Below, piece by piece: positions 1-9,298 of a stretch of DNA of 28,367 nt. The first letter of the stretch is position 1; every line of letters begins with the position of its first letter. The DNA is from JARRRL01 sp037380725 (GTDB lineage Bacteria; Pseudomonadota; Gammaproteobacteria; Pseudomonadales; JANQJO01). The stretch spans positions 1 to 28,367 of the forward strand of contig JARRRL010000017.1 in the NCBI GenBank assembly GCA_037380725.1, read 5' to 3'. Both the position numbers and the translations under genes were made by a program. Below the pieces are notes generated by a model. It saw only the letters and a program-made list of their open reading frames with translations. It was not told the DNA's origin and did not search any database.

Positions 1-71
1 AATACGGGAATCCAGTGCTGTACTGTTAACGTCACGTATGCATTCCCACGCGGGAGCGTGGGAACGAGAAA
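1..71 (+). repeat. 71-bp REP-like palindromic repeat, copy 1
   Basis: This stretch is identical over 71 bases to 441-511. Its core is an inverted repeat, TTCCCACG (43-50), a CGGGAG loop (51-56) and CGTGGGAA (57-64), so it would fold as an 8-bp hairpin. Palindromes of this GTGGGAACGAG type are familiar extragenic REP-like elements in some gammaproteobacteria, often linked to REP-associated tyrosine transposases. No such transposase is visible here. The copy begins at the first base of the window, so the true repeat may extend further upstream. Confidence 0.85.
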
Positions 72-270
72 ACCATAGTCAGCGTTAAGGCTCTGACCAA
101 AAATTCTCAAGCCCTTCAAGGTTTAGAAAATCAGCAATTGCTAGATAAGGGAGGCTGAAAATCATCAAAAGCCATGCGGCAAACATCAAGTGAAACATAA
201 CTTTAAGTGGAAAAAGCAGTTCTGGGTCCAGTTGCTTAAAATTAAAAACTGGGTAACAGCGACGATTATC

Positions 271-304
271 TCTCGTTCCCACGCTCCCGCGTGGGAACGC
301 ATAC
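271..304 (-). repeat. REP-like palindrome, inverted partial copy
   Basis: The bases are the reverse complement of the palindromic part of the 71-bp repeat with one mismatch at the distal arm. The hairpin arms are 276-283 and 290-297 around a CTCCCG loop. It lies in opposite orientation between the two direct copies, an arrangement resembling a REP cluster. Confidence 0.8.
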
Positions 305-440
305 CTAACTACCATAACGCAAACCTCCAATAACCCAACCGTTCCTGCATAATCTCTAGCACTGGAATATACACATTAAGACCCTTTTCACTTAAAAGCG
401 CAGAGAATTTAGTAGAATGTTGATGATTGCGGGGCGTGTG

Positions 441-511
441 AATACGGGAATCCAGTGCTGTACTGTTAACGTCACGTATGCATTCCCACGCGGGAGCGTG
501 GGAACGAGAAA
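441..511 (+). repeat. 71-bp REP-like palindromic repeat, copy 2
   Basis: This is a perfect direct copy of 1-71, 440 bases downstream. Hairpin arms are 483-490 and 497-504. Sequence before and after the copy is unrelated to that around copy 1, so the repeat unit ends at about base 511 on the right side. Confidence 0.85.
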
Positions 512-884
512 TATAAAAATACTATGGAACGTTAATTGGTTTCTCGCGTAATTACTCCGCTCAATAAGCTGCATAACAGGGTAGAATTTTGTTCGTTTTC
601 GGATGAGCTTAACTGCTATTTTAAAAAGCAAGTCGACGACACTTTGAAAACGTTTAAGTCCGATTAAGTCCTTCGGACTTGGCTTGGTTTGCGAAATAGC
701 GGGGGTGCATGAATAGTGTTTCGGCTAAACGTGAATTGTAGTTCGGCTATTCGTTATTAATATACCATCTAATTGTATATTTAATGTGGTAGTTCATTGA
801 TAGTAAATGAACATTGGCTCTCGATCAGGATGAACAAAACAACCATATACTTTGCCGTACATCAACACGTTCGTTTGGATCGAG

Positions 885-2107
885 TTACGTCGCGCCAGGC
901 GCGAGTGTGCGCACCATCTTCACGTAATCCGCACTGATTTTTTCCATGTCAAATAAGGCACGAACGTGCTTATGCGCCTGGTTGATCAGCTCCTTAGTTT
1001 CCTGCGGATGATTCAGCATCCAGAGGACTTGCTCGGCTAAATCTTCTGGTGATCCAGCGCGAAACAGGATACCGGTTTCGTTTTCCAAGACAATTTCGTT
1101 GATGGGTTTCAGTTTGGCGGATATCACCGGGCATTTGCAGCCCATGGCTTCGACGCAGACTTGTCGCATGTTCTCTTCATCAATGAGATCGCTTGAGTCA
1201 TTGACGGGTGTGTTTGGTACGATCAGCATGCGGGCTTTGTTATAGAACAGTGCGATGGCCGGTGGCGCTAAGGCACCAATAAATTTAATATTTTGGTGGC
1301 AGCCATATTCTTTGGCTTGTTCGGTCAAGTTATGCCGTTCTGGTCCATCGCCCACCACGAATAAATTCACTTCGGGTGCTTGCGCCTGAATCAAAGGCAT
1401 GGCGCGAATTAACACATCCAAGCCGGTTTCGGGTAGCAAGCGTCCGACAAACAGTAAGGCGTACTTTTGCCTTTTTACATAGGGCATACGGCAAAATAAA
1501 CTGCTGAGATCTGTGCCCATAGCCAGTACGTCTGTGTTATTGGCGAGCTGTCGGTTTTCGCTCGTTAAGCTTTCTTTAGCGGCGTGGCTGTTGACGGTAA
1601 TCAGTGTGGCTTGCTTCATAGCCAGATGTCTTGCGCTGCGCACTGAGCTGTTTTCAGGGTTTCGCAAATCTTGCCCGTGAGCAGAACAAATAATGGGTAT
1701 GTTCAATGACAGCGCGCTACACACCTTGGCGACACAAAAACCTTGAGGCGTTAACCAGTGCGCGTGTATGGCCGCGTAGGTGTGTGTGTTGAGCAGCTTG
1801 CGAATTTTGCGTTGCAGAAAAAAGTGAAAGATGGGTTGCCAGAAGCGACGCACTTTATTAATTTTGAGGGTAGAGTCGGCGTTGGCGGGATCGGATTTGA
1901 GGTGCATGCCGGGCGAGGCATATCGAAATCGGTAGATTGAGATGTTGGTGAAGCGTTCGAAGGTTTTAGCCCCTTCGTAAAAGGGTGCGATCACATCAAC
2001 GAGGTAGTCGTTGTCAGCCAGTGCGGTGCACAGACTGCGGATGAATCGCGGCACACCGCTGGTGTTAACCGTCTGCGGATAGGTTGGCGTAATGACCAGA
2101 ATTCTCG
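885..2107 (-). CDS. GT4-family glycosyltransferase (5' end in assembly gap)
   Basis: About 407 codons are present, ending in TAA at 885-887. The N terminus is lost in the run of N, but the first visible residues, RILVITPTYPQ, are the usual first beta strand of a GT-B glycosyltransferase, so only a few residues are missing. The N-terminal acceptor domain carries a HAHWLTPQG segment. The C-terminal nucleotide-sugar domain has LLFVGRLLPETG, VVGDGPER and a retaining-GT4 EX7E-like region around DEENMRQVCVEAMGCKCPVI. Such enzymes transfer a sugar from an NDP-sugar onto lipid-linked or surface polysaccharide precursors at the cytoplasmic face. Donor and acceptor cannot be read from sequence. It lies downstream of gpsA on the same strand. 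The continuous frame through the N run is chance. Confidence 0.85.
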
Positions 2108-2150
2108 NNNNNNNNNNNNNNNNNNNNNNNNNNNNNNNNNNNNNNNNNNN
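2108..2150. other. Assembly gap (43 N)
   Basis: A run of 43 undetermined bases separates the 3' end of gpsA from the 5' end of the glycosyltransferase. The true gap length may differ. The stop of gpsA and the start of the glycosyltransferase must lie in it. Confidence 0.99.
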
Positions 2151-3200
2151 CGCCTTCTTCAAGTAGTAGTGGCGTAAGGCCGTTTCGTCCAGTTCGGTGG
2201 TGGAGGGACGTTCTAAGAGAGCGGACATGGCCTCACGCACATTTAAATTTTCATAAAGAACTTGGTATACCGTTGTCAGTATTGGACAGTCAAGTTGATA
2301 TGAAATAGACCATTTGTAGGCTGATTTTGCCGTGTGTACACCTTCAGCTACGGAATCAACGACTTGTAGAGCCGCTTCAAGACTAGCGCCTTCACCGAGC
2401 GCTTTACCAATTCGAAAGTTGCGACTTTTTTCGGAACTACAGGTGAGTAATAAATCACCCAACCCACCTAGGCCTAAAAAAGTCATAGGATTTGCCCCAC
2501 GATGTAAACCTATTTTGAGAATTTCGTTCAGTCCTCGTGTGGTCAGTGCGGCGTGCGCATTGGATTGCAAGCCGAGACCTCGTGCGGCACCGGTCGCAAT
2601 GGCGATGACGTTTTTCAATGCGCCGGCCACCTCTAAACCTAAGGGATCGGTGCTGCTGTATACGCGTAAACACGGTGCGTGAAACACCTGTTGGGTGCGT
2701 GTGGTGCTGTCCTGGTTTTGAGAAGCCGCCACCACGGCTGTCGGTTGTTGTGACAGTATTTCTTCAGCGAAGCTGGGACCAAATAAGATCACGGCGCGTT
2801 GAGCGGTTTCAAGGGAGGTGTGCGCGGCCAGAATTTCACTGGGTAATTGCCCAGTTTGCGCATCAATGCCTTTGGATACGTTTAAATAGAGGTGTTCGTG
2901 CTGAAGCAATGGGCCGAGCTGTGTCAGCAGCTCACGATGGTGTTGCACGGGAACCGCGTTTACGATGATGTGACACTGGGCCGTCAGGGTGTGGTCCAGC
3001 GTGGTGACCGCTCGAATGGCATGATGCAGTGTGATCGAGGGGTAAGCGCGGTGATTGTGGTGGTTGTGGTTAATGTCATGAGCAAGGCTTTCTTCACGAC
3101 AGTACAGCAAAACCGTGTTGCCGAGGGAGGCCAAATGTTGGGCGAGGCAGGTGCCGAATTTTCCAGCGCCCAAGATCAGTATTGTGGTGCGTGTGCTCAT
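2151..3200 (-). CDS. gpsA: NAD(P)-dependent glycerol-3-phosphate dehydrogenase (3' end in gap)
   Basis: The enzyme interconverts dihydroxyacetone phosphate and sn-glycerol 3-phosphate in the cytoplasm and supplies the backbone for phospholipid synthesis. The 350 visible residues start with a Rossmann GAGKFG dinucleotide-binding loop (11-16). They continue with NVSKGID, LFGPSFAEE and the catalytic-lysine segment VAGALKNVIAIATG, then GLGGLGDLLLTCSS, all GpsA hallmarks. The family is usually about 330-340 residues, so the protein is nearly complete and the stop should lie at the start of the gap. I chose the ATG at 3200 because AAGGA sits seven bases before it. An upstream ATG at 3242 lacks this. 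The segment NHNHHNH replaces a normally charged loop. A GC-rich hairpin (3243-3248 with 3254-3259) separates it from the next gene upstream. Confidence 0.93.
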
Positions 3201-3300
3201 AATCGCGTCCTTAAAGTACAGCATAATGACGACATGTTTCAACGCGCTATCGCAGCGCGCAAGCGTACAACAATAATTAAAAAATAATTCAACAAAAAAC

Positions 3301-4323
3301 TTACAATAATTTGTGCGGTAAACTTTCGGTTCGACCTGCAGGAGTCACGCGAACGTAGTCCAGTTTGCGTTGCAGGGCTTTAATGCTCGCGGCGCCACCG
3401 TACGTGAGGCCCGAACGTAAACCACCAATGATATCCGCTAAAATTGCATCTTCATCCTCTCGAAAAGGGATTTCTGTCGAGACGCCTTCTGCGGTTTTCC
3501 ATTCGGTGAGACCGCCGTGGTAATCGTCCGCCGCTTCACTGCTGGCCATACCGCGATAAATTTTTAGATGTTGCACGGTGCCATCCGCCTGAGTTTTGGT
3601 GATAACGGGGCCAGGCGTGGGGGTGGTCCCAGCCAGAAGGGAACCGATCATGACGAAATCCGCACCGAAAGCCAAGGCCTTGACGATATCGCCGGGATAC
3701 CGAATGCCGCCATCCGCCACAATGGAGCGGTCTACGCGACTGCACTCCTTGATGGCCGTTAGATTTGGTACGCCAAATCCGGTTTTCAATCGTGTTGTAC
3801 AGACCGAGCCGCCACCGATACCCACTTTGATGATGTCTGCTCCGCAGGAGGCTAAGTAATCCGCGCCGGCATAGGTGGCGACGTTACCTGCCATGATGCA
3901 CGCGGATTCACCCAACAGTTCACGTAAATTTTTTAGGATTTGCCCAATGTAGCGTGCGTGCGCGTGCGCGACGTCAACGCAAAACTTGTCGGCACCGGCT
4001 TCGGCTAAGGCTTGCGCGCGTTCCAGACCGGGTTTACCGCACCCGATGGAAACGAACACGGGCGTGTGGCACGCTTTGAATTCTGCGACATTTTGATCAA
4101 TAGACATAAAGCGATGCAGAACACCAATTCCCCCTTTTTGAGCCATGAAATTCGCCATGGCTGATTCGGTAATCGTATCCATATTGGCGCTCATGATTGG
4201 CAGATCCAATTGCAGTTTGCCGCTTTGGTCAGTGATGGAAAGGTCTACGACACGACGTGATTCCCAATGATTGTAGGAGGGCATCAGCAGGATATCATCG
4301 TACGTGAAGGCTTCAATCGTCAT
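3301..4323 (-). CDS. guaC: GMP reductase / IMP dehydrogenase family protein without CBS domains
   Basis: The 340-residue TIM barrel belongs to the IMPDH/GMPR family. It has the substrate loop GGGSVCTTR with catalytic Cys175 and Thr177, a phosphate-binding VADGGIRYPGD segment, and YRGMAS. The CBS pair inserted in normal IMP dehydrogenase (about 490 residues) is absent. The length matches GMP reductase (about 347 in E. coli), which reduces GMP to IMP with NADPH and release of ammonia for purine salvage. I infer GMP reductase from length and the CTTR-KTG loop. A CBS-less IMP dehydrogenase remains possible because the YRGMAS and GGG segments look IMPDH-like. AAGGA nine bases before the ATG supports the start. 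It is divergent from flhA, with 254 bases between, and 100 bases upstream of gpsA on the same strand. Confidence 0.8.
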   Translation of the reverse strand: MTIEAFTYDDILLMPSYNHWESRRVVDLSITDQSGKLQLDLPIMSANMDTITESAMANFMAQKGGIGVLHRFMSIDQNVAEFKACHTPVFVSIGCGKPGLERAQALAEAGADKFCVDVAHAHARYIGQILKNLRELLGESACIMAGNVATYAGADYLASCGADIIKVGIGGGSVCTTRLKTGFGVPNLTAIKECSRVDRSIVADGGIRYPGDIVKALAFGADFVMIGSLLAGTTPTPGPVITKTQADGTVQHLKIYRGMASSEAADDYHGGLTEWKTAEGVSTEIPFREDEDAILADIIGGLRSGLTYGGAASIKALQRKLDYVRVTPAGRTESLPHKLL

Positions 4324-4488
4324 GGGAGATCATCCTTGTGTGTGGTGTATGTGAGGCGAGCATGTCGAACGGGTGCGCAGAACGTGTGTGCAGAATTGCT
4401 GTAACTGTAATCAGCTGCTTGTGTTTCCAATTGGATAAAGATCATGGGAGGAAGTGAATGGAAATGCAAGTTGTGTTGATTGGGATGT

Positions 4489-4504
4489 GGGTAAGCTTTT
4501 TGCA
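4489..4504 (+). promoter_or_regulatory. Candidate sigma-54 promoter of flhA
   Basis: A GG at 4490-4491 and a GC at 4502-4503 are spaced exactly as the -24/-12 elements of RpoN promoters, with TT before the GC and A after it. The rest of the -24 box (CAC) is poorly matched. In Pseudomonas, flhA is under RpoN/FleQ control, which makes the site plausible. Transcription would start near 4515, leaving a leader of about 60 bases. Confidence 0.35.
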
Positions 4505-4577
4505 TTAAGTTGCAATAAGGTTTACTTACAGTGTTTATCGGTGGAGACCGTTTACTGACGAAAGGGTTCGTATAACC

Positions 4578-6743
4578 ATGCGTGTAGTGGCGTCACTTCA
4601 GCAAATCATTCGCTTGCGGCAATTGGGTGCGCCCCTGTTCTTGTTGGCGCTCTTGGGCATGATGATGTTGCCCTTGCCCGCTTTTCTGTTGGATGTGTTG
4701 TTCTCGTTCAATATTGCGCTGTCTTTGGTGGTCTTGTTGGTGTGCGTGTACACCTTGCGTCCTCTGCAGTTTGCGGTTTTTCCGACGGTCCTGTTGGTGG
4801 CGACGTTAATGCGTTTGGCGCTCAATGTGGCGTCGACTCGGGTGGTGCTGTTACACGGTCATTCGGGTGGCGATGCCGCTGGCAAAGTGATTGAAGCGTT
4901 TGGTGAAGTGGTGATTGGCGGTAATTACGCCGTGGGTTTGGTCGTGTTCGCTATTTTGATCATCATCAACTTTGCCGTGGTGACGAAAGGCGCGGGCCGC
5001 ATTTCGGAAGTCAGCGCTCGATTTACCTTGGACGCCATGCCGGGTAAGCAAATGGCCATTGACGCGGATTTAAACGCGGGCCTCATTGATCAAGAAGCGG
5101 CGCGTCGGCGGCGGGCTGACATAGCCAGTGAAGCGGATTTTTACGGTTCGATGGACGGTGCCAGTAAATTTGTTCGTGGCGACGCCGTTGCCGGTATTTT
5201 GATATTAGTGATCAATCTCATTGGCGGCTTGGCCATCGGTATGCTGCAACACGATTTGTCGTTTGCTGATGCAACGCGTATTTACGCTTTATTGACGATT
5301 GGTGATGGATTAGTGGCGCAGGTGCCGTCTTTGCTGCTGTCGACGGCGGCTGCCATTACCGTGACGCGTGTCAACAGCGATGAAGACATGGCGTCTCAGG
5401 TGGGGGTTCAATTGTTCGCCAACTCGCAAGTGTTGTATGTGGCGGCGTTGGTGTTGGCGATACTGGGTGTGGTACCGGGGATGCCGCACATCGCGTTTTT
5501 GGGGTTTGCCGCACTCTGTGCGGGGGTTGGTCATTGGACGGATCGTTATATGCCCGCAATGGAGGAGGCAGCGGGGGCTCGCCTGGCGCATCAAGCCGGG
5601 AGCGCGACAGCGGGACCAAACCAAACTGACACCCCGCCGCCAGAAAGCGGCGAAGCGTTGCCTGGCGCGACGCCGGAGACAAAAGAATTATCGTGGGACG
5701 ATGTGCAACCGGTGGATTTGATTGGCTTGGAGGTCGGGTATCGGCTTATTCCATTGGTGGATAAAGCACAAGGGGGACCGTTGTTGTCGCGTATTAAAGG
5801 GGTGCGACGAAAATTATCGCAGGAACTGGGGTATTTGTTACCGACCATCCACATTCGCGACAATTTGGATCTGACGCCGAACGCCTACGTCATTACCTTA
5901 ATGGGGGTGTCGGTGGCGGAAGCGGAAATTCAACCGGATCGCGAGTTAGCGATTAATCCAGGGCAAGTGTTTGGCAAAGTGCAAGGCATTCCTGGCAAAG
6001 ACCCCGCTTTTGGTCTTGATGCAATTTGGATTGAGGACAATCAGCGCGAGCAAGCGCAATCCTTAGGTTATACGGTCGTGGACGCCAGTACGGTTGTGGC
6101 AACGCATTTGAATCAACTGCTTCAGCGGCATGCGCACGAGTTGTTGGGGCACGAAGAAGTACAAAAGTTGCTGGATAATTTGGCCGTGAAATCACCCAAA
6201 TTAGTGGAAAATTTGACGCCATCGCCCTTGGGGATCAATCACATTTTGCGGGTGTTGCAAGGGCTATTGAAGGAAGGCGTTCCCATTCGAGATATGCGTA
6301 CGATTTGTGAAGCCATGGCGGAAGTGGCTGAACCCAATGTGTCTGTGGACACTTTAGTGGTTGCGGCGCGCGGTGCGCTGTCGCGTTTGATTGTGCAAAA
6401 CATCGTAGGACAAGACGTAGATTTGCCGGTGATCACCTTGCAACCTGAACTGGAACAAATTTTGCTTCAAAGTGTAAGTCAGGCCAAAAATGCAGGTGGA
6501 TCGGAGTCCGATGCGGTGATTGAGCCCACGATTGCGCAAACGGTACAAACGTCCGTCATGCAATGGTCTCAAAAGCAAGAAATGCAAGGGAAACCAGCCA
6601 TTTTATTGGTAGCCGGTGGACTGCGCATGATGTTGGCCCGTTTTTTACGTTACAGCATTCCCAGTTTGCATGTGCTGGCGTACAACGAAATACCGGAAAC
6701 GAAAAAAATCACCATTGTGGCCACGGTGGGTAATGGAAAATAG
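4578..6743 (+). CDS. flhA: Flagellar export gate protein FlhA
   Basis: FlhA is the inner-membrane gate of the flagellar type III export apparatus. It forms the nonameric cytoplasmic ring that docks chaperone-substrate complexes and couples proton flow to export. The 721-residue product is of full family length. Hydrophobic segments fill about residues 17-140 and 203-325. The FHIPEP-family signature (147-181) includes GKQMAIDADLNAGLID followed by an arginine cluster. A low-complexity linker (about 330-375) leads to the soluble C-terminal domain. It ends with LHVLAYNEIPETKKITIVATV, typical of FlhA. flhF starts 38 bases after the stop. The usual upstream neighbour flhB is not here, so flhA opens this block, probably from its own promoter. 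Confidence 0.97.
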   Translation: MRVVASLQQIIRLRQLGAPLFLLALLGMMMLPLPAFLLDVLFSFNIALSLVVLLVCVYTLRPLQFAVFPTVLLVATLMRLALNVASTRVVLLHGHSGGDAAGKVIEAFGEVVIGGNYAVGLVVFAILIIINFAVVTKGAGRISEVSARFTLDAMPGKQMAIDADLNAGLIDQEAARRRRADIASEADFYGSMDGASKFVRGDAVAGILILVINLIGGLAIGMLQHDLSFADATRIYALLTIGDGLVAQVPSLLLSTAAAITVTRVNSDEDMASQVGVQLFANSQVLYVAALVLAILGVVPGMPHIAFLGFAALCAGVGHWTDRYMPAMEEAAGARLAHQAGSATAGPNQTDTPPPESGEALPGATPETKELSWDDVQPVDLIGLEVGYRLIPLVDKAQGGPLLSRIKGVRRKLSQELGYLLPTIHIRDNLDLTPNAYVITLMGVSVAEAEIQPDRELAINPGQVFGKVQGIPGKDPAFGLDAIWIEDNQREQAQSLGYTVVDASTVVATHLNQLLQRHAHELLGHEEVQKLLDNLAVKSPKLVENLTPSPLGINHILRVLQGLLKEGVPIRDMRTICEAMAEVAEPNVSVDTLVVAARGALSRLIVQNIVGQDVDLPVITLQPELEQILLQSVSQAKNAGGSESDAVIEPTIAQTVQTSVMQWSQKQEMQGKPAILLVAGGLRMMLARFLRYSIPSLHVLAYNEIPETKKITIVATVGNGK

Positions 6744-6781
6744 TTTGTTTTTAAGTGTGTGTTGAGTCTGAGGAATACGCT

Positions 6782-8344
6782 ATGACTGCAAAACGTTTTA
6801 CCGCCCCGGACATGCGACGAGCGCTGCAATTGGTGCGTGAACAACTGGGGGACGATGCGGTCATCATTCACAACAAGATAGCGCCTGAAGGCGTGGAATT
6901 GATTGCGACGACGGCAGCAGCAGTGGATGCTCAAGTCGGACGTGTTGAACCAGCGGATCATCGTATGGCGCCGTCAGCGGGGACGCTGTCAACGACCCCA
7001 GCGGATACGGTGGAGCCGGAAGCGCCACATCCAGGACATCGCGCAGCGGTGCACAAAACCATTCGAGGTCGCGTACGCGATTTGGGACGATTGGAGCGGT
7101 TTGGGTGGGGCCATTCTTCGAAAACAAAAGCTTCGAAAACAACAGCCTCGAAAACAACAGCTTCTAAAAAAACGGCTTCGGGGGAAACTTCGATGGAGGC
7201 GGACCAGGCGTTTTCTGTGACGCTCTCTCAGGTCGAATCGGCAGAGGCTGTAGGGGAGGAAAACAAACAACCTGCATCAGCGACGTCAGGATCTCAGCGT
7301 GCAGCAGATCGCTATGAATTGGTGATGCCCAAACCAAATCAGCGCGTGCTGAGTTCCAGTGCGACGAGCACGCGTGCTGTTGATTCGGCTGTCATCCATA
7401 CCTTGCGCGAAGAGGTGAATTTATTACGGTGCTTACTGCAAAGTCAAAACGCAGAGCGCTGTCAAGAACAGTTTGAATACACGCAGCCATTACGCGCCTA
7501 TTTGTTACAGCAATTGTTGGCAGCAGGCTTTATGCCCAAATTGGCGCGGGAATGGGTGGGCGTGGTGGAGACTGAGCGGTCGTTAAAAGCGGCGTGGAAA
7601 AACATATTACATACCATGCTGATGCGCTTACCGATTGAAACGAGCGAATGGTTTGAGCCGAACACAGCGGTAGCGTTAGTGGGGCCTACGGGGTCGGGAA
7701 AAACATCAACGATTGGAAAATTAGCGGCACAGTATGTTGCGGCGCACGGTGCGGACTCGTTGGCCATTATCACGACGGATGCGTATCGCCTTGGTGCGCA
7801 CGATCAGTTGCGAACCTTGACGCGTATTTTAGGCGTGCCTTTGACCATTGTTGACGATCACGTCAGTTTAAAGCGGGCCTTGGATACCTACGTCAATCGG
7901 CGCAACGTGTTAATTGACACGGCGGGTTTGAATCAGCGCGATCCCGCGTGGCAGCAGCAATTGACGGAACTGGCCGCCTGTCAACAACGGGTGAAGCATT
8001 ATCTTGTTGTGTCGACAACGAATCAATTTTCGATGCACATCAAAGCATTGACGGATTACCGTTCCTTGTCGGTTTCGGGCTGCATTCTGACAAAATTAGA
8101 TGAAGCGGTGCGTTTGGGAGACAGCTTAAGCGCTGTCATCGATGCGAAGTTACCGGTGGCGTATGTGACGACCGGGATTCGCATGCCAGATGACTTAAAT
8201 CGTGCTGAAGCGTTGCCGTTGATCAAGCAGGCTTTAGCTGCCGTGCGGGGATCGTGTGTCGATCCAGAAAGCGTAACTGCTTGTTTTGTAGATGAGGGGT
8301 GTGATCCGCGCACACACGCGATGCCCCAGTCACCGGTGGTCTGA
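6782..8344 (+). CDS. flhF: Flagellar biosynthesis regulator FlhF (SRP-type GTPase)
   Basis: FlhF is an SRP-family GTPase that marks the cell pole where the flagellum is assembled. The 520-residue protein has the FlhF N-terminal motif (KRFTAPDMRRALQLVRE), a long poorly conserved linker, and a C-terminal NG domain. The G1 loop is VGPTGSGKT (about 300), followed by TTDAYRLGAHDQLRTL, IDTAG and TKLDEAVRLGD. The start at 6782 is chosen because AGGA lies seven bases upstream; a GTG at 6755 has no such site. The linker holds four 15-bp tandem repeats (7118-7177) coding for SKTTA-like units, so it can lengthen or shorten without frame loss. It sits between flhA and fleN, its functional partner, in the standard order. 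Confidence 0.96.
   Translation: MTAKRFTAPDMRRALQLVREQLGDDAVIIHNKIAPEGVELIATTAAAVDAQVGRVEPADHRMAPSAGTLSTTPADTVEPEAPHPGHRAAVHKTIRGRVRDLGRLERFGWGHSSKTKASKTTASKTTASKKTASGETSMEADQAFSVTLSQVESAEAVGEENKQPASATSGSQRAADRYELVMPKPNQRVLSSSATSTRAVDSAVIHTLREEVNLLRCLLQSQNAERCQEQFEYTQPLRAYLLQQLLAAGFMPKLAREWVGVVETERSLKAAWKNILHTMLMRLPIETSEWFEPNTAVALVGPTGSGKTSTIGKLAAQYVAAHGADSLAIITTDAYRLGAHDQLRTLTRILGVPLTIVDDHVSLKRALDTYVNRRNVLIDTAGLNQRDPAWQQQLTELAACQQRVKHYLVVSTTNQFSMHIKALTDYRSLSVSGCILTKLDEAVRLGDSLSAVIDAKLPVAYVTTGIRMPDDLNRAEALPLIKQALAAVRGSCVDPESVTACFVDEGCDPRTHAMPQSPVV
7118..7177 (+). repeat. 15-bp tandem repeat inside flhF
   Basis: Four 15-bp units (7118, 7133, 7148, 7163) encode SKTKA, SKTTA, SKTTA, SKKTA in the linker between the N-terminal motif and the GTPase domain. 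The unit is a multiple of three, so copy-number change keeps the frame. Confidence 0.85.
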
Positions 8345-8436
8345 CGTGGATGCGGTGGGGTTGCTGTCGGCGCAATGGTTTACACTGGAAAGATAAGCCA
8401 GACAAGGTGTTGTTCGTGATTTTAAGGAAACACAGC

Positions 8437-9252
8437 ATGGGTTCAGTTCAGGTGATCGCTGTCACTGGCGGCAAAGGTGGCGTGGGTAAGACAAATGTTT
8501 CGGTGAATCTCGCCGTGGCCTTGTCGGAAAAAGGGCGGCGTGTGGTGTTGTTGGATGCCGATCTGGGGCTGGCGAATGTGGATATATTGTTGGGTTTGTC
8601 GCCCAAACGTAATTTGGAAGATGTGTTAAAGGGGCAGGCGAGTTTGGCGGACATATTGCTCGAAGGGCCTGGCGGCGTTCGCATTGTGCCGGCGAGTTCG
8701 GGTACGCAATCGATGGTGAATTTGAACGCCATGCAGCACGCGGGATTAGTGAATGCGTTTAACGAAATTTCACACTGTGTTGATGTGTTGATCATTGATA
8801 CGGCGGCGGGTATCTCCGATCAAGTGGTGGGGTTTTTACGCGCGGCGCAAGAAATATTATTTGTGGTGTGCAACGAACCCACCTCGATTACCGATGCGTA
8901 CGCACTCATTAAAATACTCAATCAACGTTATCAACTGTTTCGTTTTCATGTTTTGGCGAATATGGTGCGTTCGCAGCAGGAAGCGCGAGATTTATTCACC
9001 AAGCTGGTGAACGTCACCGATCGCTTTCTGGATGTGAGCTTGCAGTTTGCGGGTGCCATTCCGTATGACGACAATGTGCGTAAAGCGATTCAGCGACAGC
9101 GCGCGGTTAGCGATGCGTACCCGCGTTGTCGGGCGTCGTTGGCGTTTAAAGCATTAGCGAAAAGGGTGGATGCGTGGCCGTTACCGTCGGCGCCGCGCGG
9201 CCATTTGGAGTTTTTTGTTGATCAATTGGTGCAAGGGGCAATTGCTTCTTGA
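8437..9252 (+). CDS. fleN: Flagellar number regulator FleN/FlhG (MinD-like ATPase)
   Basis: FleN (FlhG) is a MinD-type ATPase that limits flagellar number, in Pseudomonas by antagonising the master regulator FleQ, and works opposite FlhF. The 271-residue protein has the deviant Walker A GGKGGVGKT near residue 11, the switch LLDADLGLANVD, IIDTAAG and CNEPTSITDAYALIK. It ends with a C-terminal helix region, GHLEFFV, as in pseudomonad FleN. The ATG at 8437 has AAGGA eight bases before it and matches the family start. The open frame extends upstream to 8350 without family resemblance. It is 92 bases after flhF and 46 before fliA. Confidence 0.96.
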   Translation: MGSVQVIAVTGGKGGVGKTNVSVNLAVALSEKGRRVVLLDADLGLANVDILLGLSPKRNLEDVLKGQASLADILLEGPGGVRIVPASSGTQSMVNLNAMQHAGLVNAFNEISHCVDVLIIDTAAGISDQVVGFLRAAQEILFVVCNEPTSITDAYALIKILNQRYQLFRFHVLANMVRSQQEARDLFTKLVNVTDRFLDVSLQFAGAIPYDDNVRKAIQRQRAVSDAYPRCRASLAFKALAKRVDAWPLPSAPRGHLEFFVDQLVQGAIAS

Positions 9253-9298
9253 GTCCACGTTAAGTCCATGTGATTTCGCGTCAGTTCATGAGAGCGTG

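Larger units (their letters stand above)
72..884. other. Gene-free region around REP-like repeats
   Basis: I see no convincing gene in the roughly 800 bases between the window start and the glycosyltransferase stop. Short open frames on the minus strand (around 85-330 and 392-631) run straight through the palindromic repeats and resemble nothing I recognise. A small hairpin, AAGTCC-TTC-GGACTT, lies at 666-680 without a clear T tract. An AT-rich stretch around 750-790 carries a 7-bp inverted repeat (759-765 with 775-781). Confidence 0.6.

Noticed and set aside
85..631. Two small minus-strand reading frames
   Set aside because: Both read through REP-like palindromes, have no recognisable family and no good ribosome site.
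666..680. Small hairpin AAGTCC-TTC-GGACTT as a terminator
   Set aside because: It has a six-base stem without a T tract and no adjacent gene end; the glycosyltransferase stop is 200 bases away.
885..3242. One long frame joining glycerol-3-phosphate dehydrogenase and a glycosyltransferase as a fusion protein
   Set aside because: The two parts are joined only by a run of N that cannot hold stop codons. GpsA is already at family length before the gap, and the glycosyltransferase begins with its normal first strand after it.
4320..4505. Small minus-strand frame between guaC and flhA
   Set aside because: It has no family resemblance and no ribosome site, and overlaps the likely promoter region of flhA.
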